DNA of 64,000 bases from Calonectria ilicicola (lineage: Eukaryota; Ascomycota; Sordariomycetes; Hypocreales; Nectriaceae), in contig CP085826.1 in the NCBI GenBank assembly GCA_020809705.1, positions 3,472,001 through 3,536,000 on the forward strand. Direction: 5' to 3'. Within the stretch, counting starts at the first letter, position 1; every line of letters begins with the position of its first letter. The notes beneath the pieces are model-generated. The model was not told the origin of the DNA and did no database searches. It worked only from the letters and a program-made list of their open reading frames with translations. The translations under genes and the position numbers were made by a program. Positions 25,597 to 36,574 of the stretch are shown piece by piece.

Positions 25597-27780
25597 TTAC
25601 TCATCCTCTCTCGCTATATTAGTCTTTTTTCCTCGCAAGAATCTTCCCCTGACAAGCCGGCGGATATCCACGGGAGGGTGAGTTTTATGCTGAATCACAC
25701 TTCCTTGCAACCCAAACCCACGCCTTTCCTCACCAGTATGCCCTACAGAGTAGCCAAAGCCGACTTTGGGGCCGCTCCCATGATTCGCACTGCATGATTG
25801 CACTTCATCCAAGGTGCGTGATCTGGTCGCTTCCACAATTGATGAAAACTTCATATCACGCATGATGCCCTCTTCTCGCACCGCTTCCAAAGCAAAGAGA
25901 ACACCGAGAGATGCAACCAAGATAGCCAGTACATAAACGACACAAAGCTGAGTTTTATTGTAAATAAATATACCGCTAGGTCGCTGACGAGTGCATGGAT
26001 AATTTGTTTCTGGGCCACCGCGAACATCACCAGTTGGCTTCCCGGTCTTTGCCCATGAAACCACCAAAAACCTTGGCTCTGATAAAAGCGATATTATCAT
26101 GTCTTCGTATAGCTTCATGAGGTTTTCAACAAAATCTGCGACGGGCGAAAAATGTTTTCCTTCAATCAAATTCGGGGATAGAATCAGGTCCGTGTCATGA
26201 AAGCCAGTATACGAAATCATACCATTGAGGTATTTCCTAAATGGCTTTCCGAAGGAGTGATAGGCAGCAGTCCGGCGATAGTTCCGGATATCTGTTGGAA
26301 ACACATAATTGCTTTCTGGGGTCGCTGTAGTGTTGTCCACTGTGATGTTTTCCAGGTTCTGCTGGCCAGAAACGAATGTGGTATTGATGATTTTCTTAAC
26401 GGATTGACGACCATCAACATGATAACTTTGCACCCCATTGGTGTAATTGAACTGAACGGTATAGTTTATTTCGTAATGTTCACACCCAACTATGTGCGGG
26501 ATAAATGTTTCATTCCAGCCTTCAACTGTATTATCGGAGGGAAGCTCGGCGGATGAGCTGTTGATATTTGCGTATCCGATCCAAATAATTGGTTCGGTTC
26601 TAAAGGCGCCGGCATTTTTTGGATATGGTGGTTCCTGTAGTGGCATACCCCCAGGCTCGACCTGTGCGAATTGAGTGGTATAATCACCTCTGTCAGTAAC
26701 AGCATAATATAGAAATTCGCCCACGGGTAAAATGCGCTCAATCCCAAATGGCGCTTTGGAATGACCAAGTTGTTTTACTTTGGACCCTCTGCCAGATGCT
26801 AGTTTCTCGCATTTGTACCCGGGTGCAAGAAAGCTTACTACATAGGAGCAGTTCTAACTGTCAGTGCAAATTTCCCTTCCTGCGTTCTCCCTCACAGCAG
26901 CCTGTCGGAGATTGACCGTCCTGGTCGCTAACGCGTCCCACTGTATACTGGAATCAGTCCAGTAATCAAATGCAGTGTCATTGGTGTCTAAGGACACTTC
27001 GTTTGGAGCCCAGACTGTGGAGTTCCAGACAGAGACAGAAATTTCATACAGATCGTTGATCTTCATCGGATCACGCCAATAAATAGTTTCTTCATTCTCA
27101 AAATTTATCGTTCGGACTGATGGACAAACTGTAGTTTCCTTTTTCGTCCAAGGGGCCACAGATAGAGTCTGGGAACACAGAATAACGATGAGTGGGGTCG
27201 CCCAAACATATAATGCCATCAACGTTGCAATCTTTGCATGTTTAATTGCTTTCCAGTCTAAAAGAGCAGAGACGTCCTCAACAGCAGTGAAAAGGGAATC
27301 AACAGTACCGACGCGGAGCGTTTTGTGCCGGACTATCATCCAAGCCCTTTGTCGGTAGGCCGTGACAACGGCGGTGCTTAAGCTTGCTTTGGCAAAGAAG
27401 GCAAGAACAGTTCCGTATCGGAGCATGAGAGACTGGTTTTGAACTTCCGTCATGTGCAGAGAATTATAGAATATATGGTGGCCGATCGCAAAGAGAGTAC
27501 CGGAAACAAGGCAACAGTACATACTCCATTCTCGGGTTCGGTAGCTGATCAACAGGTTGTTCAACCACGATCGCGCTCGTAGGTCCCAAACGGGGGAACC
27601 AGATGAATCGTCGAGGACATGGACTTCTTCAGGCTTTCTTGTTCCGTCGGATACAAGGGGGGTTGTCTGGCTTTCGGGTGAGGCTTGGTCTCTGGCCTCT
27701 TCTGGGGCAGTCGTCGGCTCGTGGCCCAGGGACGCCCGGGTTCTATTACTGTCCATCGACGGTAGGGTGGGACTGTTCAT
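25597..27780 (-). CDS. Polytopic fungal membrane protein, unknown function; frame interrupted by one TAG
   Basis: The frame is open from the ATG at 27780 to a TAG at 26854-26856, and then in the same frame to a stop at 25597. Joining the two by a 42-nt intron (26895-26854: donor gtgagg, branch actgac, acceptor ttag) gives 713 aa. The N-terminal part has three membrane spans (YCCLVSGTLFAIGHHIFY, LRYGTVLAFFAKASL, IATLMALYVWATPLIVIL). A long region follows with many N-glycosylation sequons (NCS, NSS, NET, NYT, NTT, NIT), and a final span (VVYVLAILVASLGVLFAL) precedes a basic cytosolic tail. The arrangement matches a large family of uncharacterised fungal membrane proteins with an extracellular loop. 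Alternatives to splicing are a nonsense mutation (pseudogene) or stop readthrough. No function is proposed. Confidence 0.75.
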
Positions 27781-29465
27781 CTTACGCGGGAGGGACAGTG
27801 GTTTTTTTCACAGACATATGTTCACAAGTAGAAAGTAGAGAACTAAAGGACACATCAATCCTCTTCTGGTTGTGTATTTGCACATTACACCAAGGTCTTG
27901 GCAATTCCCCCCTCACACAGTTGCCATTGGGGGCCAAAGACATGCTCAGCCTGGTTGAGGCTCTTCTGCATAATTTTCCTTTGTTTGCGGTAACACTAAC
28001 CAGTAATTGCAGACTTCTTATATGGAGAATCCAATCAACTTATAGATTGTGAGCCATAGCTGAATACTGAGACAGAGGGTGGCGTTGGCATCTACCCAAT
28101 TACCGACCAACTATATCGCCACTGCATTGCAGATCTTAATGCCAGGCTATCAATTGGTGTATGTGTCTGCAGTCAGCATGCACGAGTGTGCTATCACGAG
28201 CATGTGTGTCCTGCCAAGTTTCGGTCCAAGGGCGATACCTCAATTGGGTCAACAAATTGGAGGCGTTTGGCGGGAGATGACCGCATTCCGGATCATCGCC
28301 AGGTCTGAACCTGAATTTTGTGTAAATCTAGTAGGGGCGGTTCACTGTCCAAGTGATCAGCCCGGCTGTGTGGTGGCTGTCAGAACTTGACCTTAAACAG
28401 AGCCCTTGACTAGCACAAGGTAAGTTCCGGATCATTTCCCATGTTGGCGTACAGCAGATAACCTTTGGGGAGATGGCTTCCTGCAGATGAGGGATCGACA
28501 AGCCATCTTACATAGAGAGGGTAAGCGAACCCATCCACACCATGGCCTGGTCGTATGTTATTTCAACGCCATGGACTTAAAAAAAGGAAAGAAAAAAAAA
28601 AGCAGACATGAAAAAGAATTTGGCCCAATCCCCACCTAGCACCACGTAGCCAACGACTGAGTCTTCGTGCTCTCGTGACATTGCAGTTGTCAAATCCTTC
28701 CTGCGTCGACGGGCCAGCGCCAGCAGTGCATCTGCATTCCGCGTCACCTTTTCCGTGGCCACTCGCTTCGACTATGGCTGCCACGTCGGGCTCTGATTGG
28801 CGTCGCCCCTCCACTAGCGCAAGCGTCGTCGTCGTGCAAGCTCCCATCACTCCAACGTCATGGCTCAACACCAATCACACCTGCCGCCGGTCAGGTCATG
28901 CGCCGCCAAACTCGCCGCGGGAAGTGCACCGTACAGGCACGCAGTCGTTCTCGGTGTGTCCAAACGCACAGCACATGGCAGGGAATAAGACAACACCGAC
29001 GGTCCTCGACCGGCCTGGGCACCTGCTAGCCCAATGGTAGTCGTGTTTTCCCGAGAAATCTAGGGCTCGACCTACGGGAGCCTATCGGGCTGATTCTGCG
29101 GTGAAGCCTATTCTCGGTCTCGGATGTCGGCCTCTTAATTCGAGTCAGCCCTCTGCTCCCGTCAGATGACGATCCCCTCTTCTTTACCTCGCCATTCATC
29201 CATCCATCTCCAAACCTTCAACCCTGCATTCTGACCTCCCTTCTGCAGCTGCGCCTCTTAGGGATTGCACATCAATTGCTCGACAACACCATTCCTTGCT
29301 TGACGTCTAGTTTTATAAACGTGCCAAGGTGCTTTGTCGTTTCCAACTTACATGAATGGTCTTGCTGCTTCCCAGCTCCACCTCACCATCAGCACTGCTT
29401 CCTCCTCTCATCTCGTTGCCATTGCCTGAGCCTGAGACTCCATAATTTCATATCCAGACGCTATA
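27781..29465. other. Divergent spacer, membrane protein / luciferase-like gene
   Basis: 1.7 kb holding two promoters. An A-rich run lies at 28578-28602. The short open frames look random. No RNA gene recognised. Confidence 0.55.
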
Positions 29466-30425
29466 ATGTCCGTTGCGGTCACATCTGCCGAGACAGTTGC
29501 TTCTCCTCAACCAGACCTCCAAGCTGAGGGTGAGCTGGAACCGCTTCAGCTCTCGTGCAGTCTACGCCAGCAGCCCATTTCCATCACGCTTGATGGCCCT
29601 ACAATCGTTCTCTCCACCTTGGCTCTCGTGCTTCTCATTCACTTCCTTGAGTCGTACCACGCCGAGGTGCTCGTGAGCCTTGTTCCCGTAGTCTTGCTCA
29701 TTCACAATGACTACCAGAACTTCCTCAACCTTGGGCCTGGAGGCACCCCCTCCACATTCCCAGGCTATTTGAAGATAACCTGGCTGCGGATGCTGCGTCT
29801 CCGAAACCCCTTTGTGGCCCCGAAAGCTGATGGTTCTTATGTCCCATCCTCGGGTGTTCTCAGCAAGCACAATATTCCCTACCGATCGGGTCCTCGCCCA
29901 ATCGTTGCAGGTATTGCTCCCCAGCGCCAAACTGATCAGCATGGGTCTCGCCATTGCTACCGGACTCTCCGTCGAGCAATGGCCAAGCTCGGTGACCAAT
30001 ACCCTGGCAAGTTTGGCACTGAGAGATCGTGCTTGGAAAAGCATGGCCTGGCTCTTTTTGCCAAGCACCCATTGCAAACCAACTGCCAGGGAGAAATCTG
30101 CCATGTTCACGACTCGGATCACTCCATGCACATGTGCCTGCACCCGGATGACATCCATGAGGTGCTTAGCAAAGGTTGGGGTCAGATGCACCCGCTTGCC
30201 TGGAAAGGACGATTTTTCAAGAGTCCTGTGTCCCCCCTCTTCGTCATGGTCTATGCACCTCGAGGTAAGAATCGTGATTAGTTGTGGTAAAGTGAAATCA
30301 GCTAACAGTTTTCGGTTTTAATAGATGAGCAAGAGCTCCAGGTTGTTTGTAACATTATCGAAGCAGCAATCTGGTATACTCTGGCCGAGGATGTGGAGAT
30401 GCGGCCTTCTTTGAAATCCACCTAA
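29466..30425 (+). CDS. Luciferase-domain-like fungal membrane protein
   Basis: Exons 29466-30264 and 30325-30425, 60-nt intron (gtaaga...atag); 299 aa. Two hydrophobic segments (about residues 45-60 and 66-80) suggest an N-terminal membrane hairpin. The conserved part includes RPIVAGIAPQRQ and then the His-rich block GEICHVHDSDHSMHMCLHPDD followed by KGWGQMHPLA, and ends FVMVYAPRDEQELQVVCNIIEAA. This matches the fungal proteins annotated with a 'luciferase' domain, named after the beta-subunit-like fold. No light-emitting activity is implied, and the true reaction is unknown to me. The gene is convergent with the splicing-factor gene, 179 bp away. Confidence 0.8.
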
Positions 30426-30604
30426 ACACACCAATATCGATGAGTTGAAAAGGAGGCCGCTGTAGTGTCGCGAAGGGAACCCCCTTCGCATCATAATGGG
30501 AAATATTAATGGGTACTCTAGTGCCCCATGCTCTTAGTTTCTTGGGTATCTAATATCCTAATAAAGCTAAGTCGTTTGACTTATACGTTTTGAAGCATCC
30601 ATGT

Positions 30605-31840
30605 TTAGTCCGAATCCCCATTGTCCTGCTCCTTCTTGGACATTTTGAATTTCTCCTTTCCTGTAGCCAAGAATGCCTCCACAGTTCGGCCATCGAAACT
30701 CCTCCCATGCATGAGATTGATACACGCTAAAGCAGACTCAGCGTCCTTGAATTTAACTGACACGATGCCATCCGGCTCTTGATCAAACAAAACAACATTT
30801 GTGACGGTCCCGAGTTTGGCACATTCATCTCGAATATCTTCCTTGATCTCTAGTAGCGCGGCAGGGTCTTCCTCAAGCTCCTCGAGAGTAAACATGTGTT
30901 GCAGAATGACAAGCTTGTCTCGTTTTGTTGGCGCTTCCGGTTGCCCTTGGAATGGAATATCGTCATCCCAATCTGCAAGCTTAGCATCCAGTTTTTGTGT
31001 CTTTCTGATAATCTTTTGGCGATCTTGGTTGCTTTTCTGTGGTTTTCGCTCCGCCTTGTCTCCACCGCCTCCTGATGCTCCTTCCTGGTCGTATTTGACT
31101 TTTTTGTAGCTGGAGTCTGCTGCTTGAACCCGTATCCTTCCTTCTCGAGTACCACTCGATGTGATTCTAAAATCCGTGTCGTCGAGGAGCATGATGGCCA
31201 TTTCAACGCTCTGAGGCTTGAAAAAGACGATCAAAGCGTCGCCCTTGAAGTTGCCTTCATTGTCGATGTAGAGCTTAATACGAGGCGCGCCGCTGTCTAT
31301 TTCCTCGGCGATGACGCCACCTTTCCTCGAAAAGAGATCGTGAACCTCGTCAACGGTTGCGTCGGCTGGCAGGCCGGTGACATAGACGGCAGTATTCTGC
31401 TTTGGCTGCGGTGGTGCCTTTTGTTTCTTGTTCGGACGAGAAGGTTTTGAGGCTTCTGGCATCTAGAGAAATAGAATGGTTAGCATTTTCCAAGTCCACG
31501 TTGAGGAAGCGAAGCCAGAGCCGCATTCAAGCGATGATATACAGGAGACGGCAGGAGAGTGCAAGCTCACCTCAAAGTCTAACCCCGAGCCGTTCTTTCG
31601 CTTCTTCGGAACTTCATCTCTTGCGCTAGGAGCCGCGCCATCGTCAAAATATGCATGCGCATCAGGCGCATCGTCATCCAATGGCTCCTCCTCGGCAGGC
31701 ACCCATCGCTTCAAGTCGGCGTCAAACTCGTACTCGGTACCGTCGTCGTGGACAGCGATGAACTTGTTGTCAAGTTTCGAAAACGATATGCGATCGTCGG
31801 CATCGAATTCGCGAACATCAGTTGGGAATGAGTGCTCCAT
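30605..31840 (-). CDS. CUS2: U2 snRNP-associated splicing factor Cus2 / Tat-SF1
   Basis: Exons complement 31840-31571 and 31462-30605, separated by a 108-nt intron; 375 aa. The N-terminal 90 residues are acidic with a Trp-containing DGTEYEFDADLKRWVP motif, as in Tat-SF1 proteins. RRM1 starts at TAVYVTGLPADATVDEV and includes RIKLYIDNEGNFKGDALIVFF. A basic linker is followed by a second RRM-like (UHM-type) domain: LVILQHMFTLEELEED ... LGTVTNVVLFDQEPDGIVSVKF, and the AFLATGKEKFK end. The family helps U2 snRNA folding and SF3b loading before prespliceosome formation. The second domain lacks strict RNP motifs, as expected for a protein-binding UHM. Confidence 0.92.
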
Positions 31841-32283
31841 TGTGCAGCTGCGCCTGGTTGCTTGAGGCCGGAGGGAAGCTGGGAAAGACGCGCGGGAGTT
31901 GGTGGAGAGCCAAGCAAGTATTCAGTACCTCAGGTGAAAACCCGGGCTACATACATACCTACGTCAATGTGCCTTGGGCCAACGTGGGGCGAGGCTTAAT
32001 CCCGACAGGTCCCACTCCAACCACACCTCAGCCTGAGCACCAGTTTAGGGATGTTATACATAGAAGAGCCAAAGGAAAATAAATGAATAGTACTACTTTA
32101 TTGCATGTCTATTGCGCTCGATGCCATAGAAGACTCGTGGTCATTATCGGGTTCACTTCAGTCAGGCTTTTCCCGCAACGCCGTACTCTGTCTACTTGTA
32201 CATGAAAGTCATTGAATATCATCAGGCGTAAAGATCGATGGGGCCTGTGTGTCGAATTCTGGCGAGTTCGTCCGACCTCACGT
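31841..32283. other. Spacer between CUS2 and RPN13
   Basis: 443 bp between two minus-strand genes. It contains the CUS2 promoter and the RPN13 3' UTR. No other feature is seen. Confidence 0.6.
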
Positions 32284-33769
32284 TTACTTCTTCTCCTCTT
32301 GTACCGTCTTCTTGACGCCCTCGACAAAAGCCTCCACAGCATGGCCTCCTCCAAGAGGCATGCCACCCCCAGGAATGTAACCGCCGTTCTGTACCTTCAC
32401 CCCAAGCGCCTCGGCAACGCTAGGCAAGCCGCCGTCCCGGAGAGCCATGGTTAAGCTTCCAAGTGCCTGGTTGAACTGCGGACTTCGAAGCACCTTCTTC
32501 AGCAGAGTGCGCTTATCTCCCAGCGATAGCGATGCCTTGGCGGCCTCGACAGCGGCAGCAGATGGCTCAGACTTGCCATCTACAGCATCAGCGCTGCCAG
32601 TTGCTAGTACAACCACAGCAGGTGGCAGGAAGCTGATCAGAGTGTCGAGAAAATCGGTAGGCGCCGCATCAATCATGGGGACGGTGATGGATGTCGGAAG
32701 CAGATGGTTGAGGTATGGGTAGGACTTGTCGGCACTCTGCTGTCCCCCAGTCATTCCAGATTGGCCTCTGAGAGACTCCAAGAAGTTTCTCACGGCAGCG
32801 GCGGCATCAGGTGCAGAGGAAGAGGCTCTGAGACAGGTCAGCAATGTCACGATTGAATGCCGACGCAAAAAATATCCAACATGAAGACACTAGTTCCCAA
32901 TTCTTCTCGTCGAGGCAAGGAAATCTAGTTTTACAATGCGACCTCTCGTGCCAAGGTTCGTGCCACACATACATCCAGGTCCAATTTACGCCATTCGTGT
33001 TCAGCTATGCAAAGGGAAATCACCTACGCTCTCGCGCCATCAGCTCCTCCTTCTCTCGAGCCCTCCCCCTCCTCTCTAACGTCCCCCCCAGTGGCGTCAG
33101 GACCAGCACCCCCGCTGCCACTTCCGCGGTGGTCACGGGGGCCACGCTGACCCTCAACATCTTCCATCGTCTCATCGCCGTCATCAGGTCGGTTATCCGT
33201 GTTGCGAACAGAGGCAAGCTCCCCAGTGACATCGACCTCTTCGCCTTGCAGCAGGCGGTGGACAAGGTCACCAATCTTGCGATCTCGGGGGCTAATATAG
33301 CTGGGATCGCCGTTTCGGCCCTGAGGCTTGGACTGCAACCAAAAGAGGTAGCGTTGAGACGATGAGGAGAATTTGAGGACAAATATGCGGCCGTTGGTCT
33401 TGGAGGTTGGCTGAGAAGTTGTCGTGTATTCGTAGGGGAGGAAGCTGCCATCGGTAGGGACCATGATCAAATCCAAAGCGGGCGAGTCCAGCGAGTCGCT
33501 GCGCTTGCGCCAGCAGAAGTGCACTAGATCTGTTCAATGGTGAGCATCGTCGGAATGACTGGAGCTGCATTAAAACCAACCATCTTCGGAGTAGAGGTAG
33601 ATATAACCGGGCTCTTGCTGCGGCTTCACCTTATACGGCTTGCTGGAGGTCTGCGAACGAACCAAGTTAGCTGGCGGGACTCTTTGATAGCTAGATGGTG
33701 GGCGGGTGGGTGCCATACGTCAACCTCGCACTGGCCAGCCTTGAACGTAATAATCGGGGCAATCGGCAT
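32284..33769 (-). CDS. RPN13: 26S proteasome ubiquitin receptor Rpn13 (ADRM1)
   Basis: Exons complement 33769-33719, 33650-33581, 33529-33028 and 32827-32284; 388 aa. The PRU domain (about residues 1-120) begins MPIAPIITFKAGQCEVD and includes GYIYLYSEDDLVHFCWRKR and VLKFSSSSQRYLFWLQSK. It binds ubiquitin and Rpn2. A Gly/Asp-rich linker leads to a C-terminal DEUBAD-type helical domain (YPYLNHLLPTSI ... VLRSPQFNQALGSLTMALRDGG), which in relatives binds the deubiquitinase UCH37. The intron between exons 3 and 4 is 200 nt. I placed its donor at gtaggt (33027) because this restores the frame past the TAG that the unspliced sequence would meet. An extra exon hidden there is possible. Confidence 0.92.
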
Positions 33770-34188
33770 TTTGGGTGGATTAGCGATGGTATCGTGAAGG
33801 AATGCGAAATGGAAATGGGGTGAAGGTGAAGGTTAGAGCTCAAATAAGATGCCTCTGTGAGGTCGGTCCAGTACCTGGTCAGTCGGCAAGGCTGCAGGAG
33901 CTCTTACGTCGAGCATGCTCGAGCTAGTGGGTCTTGGTGCTTGAGCCACTCTCTCTCACGGCCCGACCTTTCTCCGCTAACCCCCCCGCCACGTTCCCCT
34001 CAGCAACTAAATGCTTGCCCAGGCCCCGTCAAGGTAAATTGCATGGGTGAAAAATCTCATAAACCCCACCTTGGGACATCGACCGGACAACCCATTTTCT
34101 CCCTCCCAACTCTCTCGTCCTCTACAAATACCCATCGGTTTTCTTCTTCGTCCTCTTTCTCTTTCATCCATCCTTATCATCTTTCAAA
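33770..34188. promoter_or_regulatory. Shared divergent promoter, RPN13 / EFB1
   Basis: 419 bp between the two ATGs. The side next to EFB1 (about 34080-34188) is pyrimidine-rich (CTTTCTCTTTC and similar), a style common upstream of highly expressed fungal genes. No other motif is claimed. Confidence 0.55.
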
Positions 34189-35207
34189 ATGGGTTTCACC
34201 GACCTCGTCTCCGATGCTGGCCTCACCAGTATGTCGTTGCTTCTTTTGCGTTGCTTTTGCCCATCCGTCAGCGCCACGGACACTGACAGCTGGACTACTC
34301 AGTTCTTAACAACTGGTTGAGCACCCGCTCCTACATCGTTGGGTACGTACGCCTCTTCGTTTTCCCCCTAGTATCCCCGTGGTATATTCTGTGATGAGAA
34401 GAATTGGTCCGTGTTTCGGAGGCGGACTCAAGACCCGCCGATTGACGAAGCAACCAGCATTCGTGCATCTCTGAGTTTTTGTTCCATATCTCAAGTTTAA
34501 CTTTAAACTTTGCTTCTGTGACTGGTGCTAACAACCCGTCTACAGAGAGGCCCCCAGCCAGGCTGATGTTGCCGTCTTCAAGGCTGTTCAGTCCGCCCCT
34601 GACGCCGAGAAGTACGCCCACGCCGCTCGCTGGTACAAGCACATCCAGAGCTACGAGTCTGAGTTCGCCACCCTCGATGGCGATGCCTCCGCTGCCTACT
34701 CCACCTACGGTCCTGAGGCCGTCGCTGCTGAGCCCGCTGCTGAGAAGGCCGCTGAGGAGGACGACGACGATGTCGACCTGTTCGGCAGCGATGACGAGGA
34801 GGAGGATGCTGAGGCTGCCCGTATCCGTGAGGAGCGTCTCGCTGAGTACAACGCCAAGAAGGCTGCCAAGCCCAAGCCCGCCGCCAAGTCTTCCGTTACC
34901 CTTGACGTCAAGCCCTGGGGTAAGCACAACCGCTGGAACACGTTTTGGTTCAAATTGCAATTGCTAACGTCTTCCAGATGACACCACTGACATGAAGGCC
35001 CTTGAGGAGGGTGTCCGTGCCATTGAGATGGAGGGTCTTATCTGGGGTGGTTCCAAGCTCGTTGCCATCGGCTACGGTATCAACAAGCTCCAGATCAACG
35101 CTACCGTTGTTGACGACCTCGTCTCCATGGATGACCTCGAGGAGCAGATCACTGGCCTTGAGGACTACGTCCAGTCCATGGACGTTGCTGCCATGCAGAA
35201 GGTGTAA
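34189..35207 (+). CDS. EFB1: Translation elongation factor eEF1B-alpha (EF-1 beta)
   Basis: Exons 34189-34228, 34303-34342, 34546-34919 and 34978-35207; 227 aa. The first two exons are only 40 nt each. The N-terminal GST-like part ([11 protein letters not shown] ... [14 protein letters not shown]) is followed by an acidic linker ([20 protein letters not shown]) and the C-terminal guanine-nucleotide-exchange domain. That domain shows [40 protein letters not shown] and the end [13 protein letters not shown]. The protein recharges eEF1A with GTP. Intron 3 (34343-34545, 203 nt) carries a box C/D snoRNA, listed separately; budding-yeast EFB1 is also a snoRNA host. Confidence 0.97.
34386..34479 (+). 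ncRNA. snR18: Box C/D snoRNA snR18 (U18) in EFB1 intron 3
   Basis: Box C GTGATGA at 34391-34397 and box D CTGA at 34471-34474, with degenerate D' CGGA (34417-34420) and C' TGACGA (34443-34448). The guide TTGGTCCGTGTTTC (34404-34417) is the exact complement of the conserved 25S rRNA segment GAAACACGGACCAA. The fifth base upstream of D' faces the A of the AC pair that snR18 modifies in yeast (A649, with C650 next). A 5-bp hairpin GGCGG/CCGCC lies between D' and C' (34421-34439). In S. cerevisiae, snR18 is also hosted by the EFB1 intron. The terminal stem next to box C/D is weak, so the exact ends are uncertain. Confidence 0.88.
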
Positions 35208-35877
35208 AGAATTCCACCAATCACAAATTGGAAGGGTCATATGATGAGGCACGACGTGGCTGGGATTTGATGATTCACAATGGGATGATGTCTGAAATAT
35301 GAAAGAGAGAAAACTCCCCACGACGTCCATAGACTACGACGAATTTAAAGAAGAAAAAAAAGCCAAGGGTCAATGATCCCAACTGCACTTGAGCAGAAAT
35401 TTTACTGTCCACCTTTCTATTGCCAGTGATTCACATGTTTTTTTGTCAATGTTGGAGCTCCTCGTTGATACCCAAAGTAAAAAAAAAAATTCACAAGCTT
35501 AGGTCCAATGAGGGGTAATTTTTTGCGTCTATCGAAATAATTTATTCTTATATCCAATATTTTGGCGGGGTAGTTCGTTCGCGGCAGCGCGCTTGAACCC
35601 ACCAGTGATCGCGACGTATTGACACGCGACTCTACATCTCTCTACACCGGTCCGGAATTTCTGCAATTCTACTCCTAAACACCCTCCCCACAAACAGTCG
35701 CCAATCAAACACAACCAGAGACAAAGCACAGCTCTCTTTAGTCATATATTCAACAGCACTTCTTGCGGTGAAGTGTCATCCGTGTTCTGCAGCGCAATGT
35801 ACGGTGACTTGGGTAATAAGCTGGTATTAACTAATTCCACAATCTTCTTCAGAGACGGCTGCAGCTAACAGACTACA
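35208..35877. other. Spacer upstream of PSF1
   Basis: 670 bp: EFB1 3' UTR and PSF1 promoter. An ACACGCGAC at 35622-35630 contains an MCB-like ACGCG core, which fits an S-phase gene, but a single core this short is weak evidence. Confidence 0.5.
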
Positions 35878-36574
35878 ATGCAGGTTGGCCATGCCAAACG
35901 AACATTGAATTTAGCCCATCTACCGCCATACCAAACCGAGATTGTACGCGCAGTCACTAGGGAAGTCAGGGACCTACAAAAGGACATGGACGAACTCCTA
36001 GAACCATGGCAGGGTTCCTTCGAGCCCAGTCAAGATGAAGCCATTGCCTGCACACTTCTTGTGAATCACCTGTCAATGCGTCGAAATAAGCGATGTTTAC
36101 TTGCATACCACCGAACCCGAACGGACAAACTGGAAGAGCTGGTGTGGAACGGGTCAGACGTGATTGACCTTTCAGGGCAGCAAGTCCGAGATGCTGCAGG
36201 CACAATAAATGGGCCAGCTGGTGGTCCAGGCGAGACATCAACGAGCAGTCTCAGTCCTCAGGAGGAGGACTATGTTCGGCAATACGGCGATCTCTTGGCG
36301 GCGTACAAGGGCCAGTGGACAGACATTGATCTAACTGGAAGCCTGGAGCCTCCGCGGGATCTGTTCATTGATGTCCGAGTTCTCAAGGATGCTGGCGAGA
36401 TTCAGACAGAATACGGGTAAGTGAGACCTTTCATCTGCCCACACTTGGGTGGCAAGATCCACGGCTTACAAGGTGCACAGCGCCATAACCCTGACCAAGA
36501 ACAGTCAGTTTTATGTCCGGCAGGGAGATGTGGAACGGCTGATCGCCCAGGGCTACCTCCACAAGCTGGGGTAA
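35878..36574 (+). CDS. PSF1: GINS complex subunit Psf1
   Basis: Exons 35878-36416 and 36481-36574, 64-nt intron (gtaagt...cacag); 210 aa. The N-terminal helical part has AHLPPYQTEIVRAVTREV and NHLSMRRNKRCLLAYHRTR, the typical Psf1 signature. Splicing near the 3' end restores the conserved C-terminal B domain: RVLKDAGEIQTEYG joined to AITLTKNSQFYVRQGDVERL and ending GYLHKLG. Psf1 is one of four GINS subunits of the CMG helicase at replication forks. An unspliced reading would stop at the donor and lose the B domain, so the intron call is well supported. Confidence 0.95.

Noticed and set aside
29812..30321. 169-codon frame overlapping the luciferase-like gene
   Set aside because: It is an alternative-frame shadow; the other frame carries the conserved HVHDSDHSMH block and splices cleanly.
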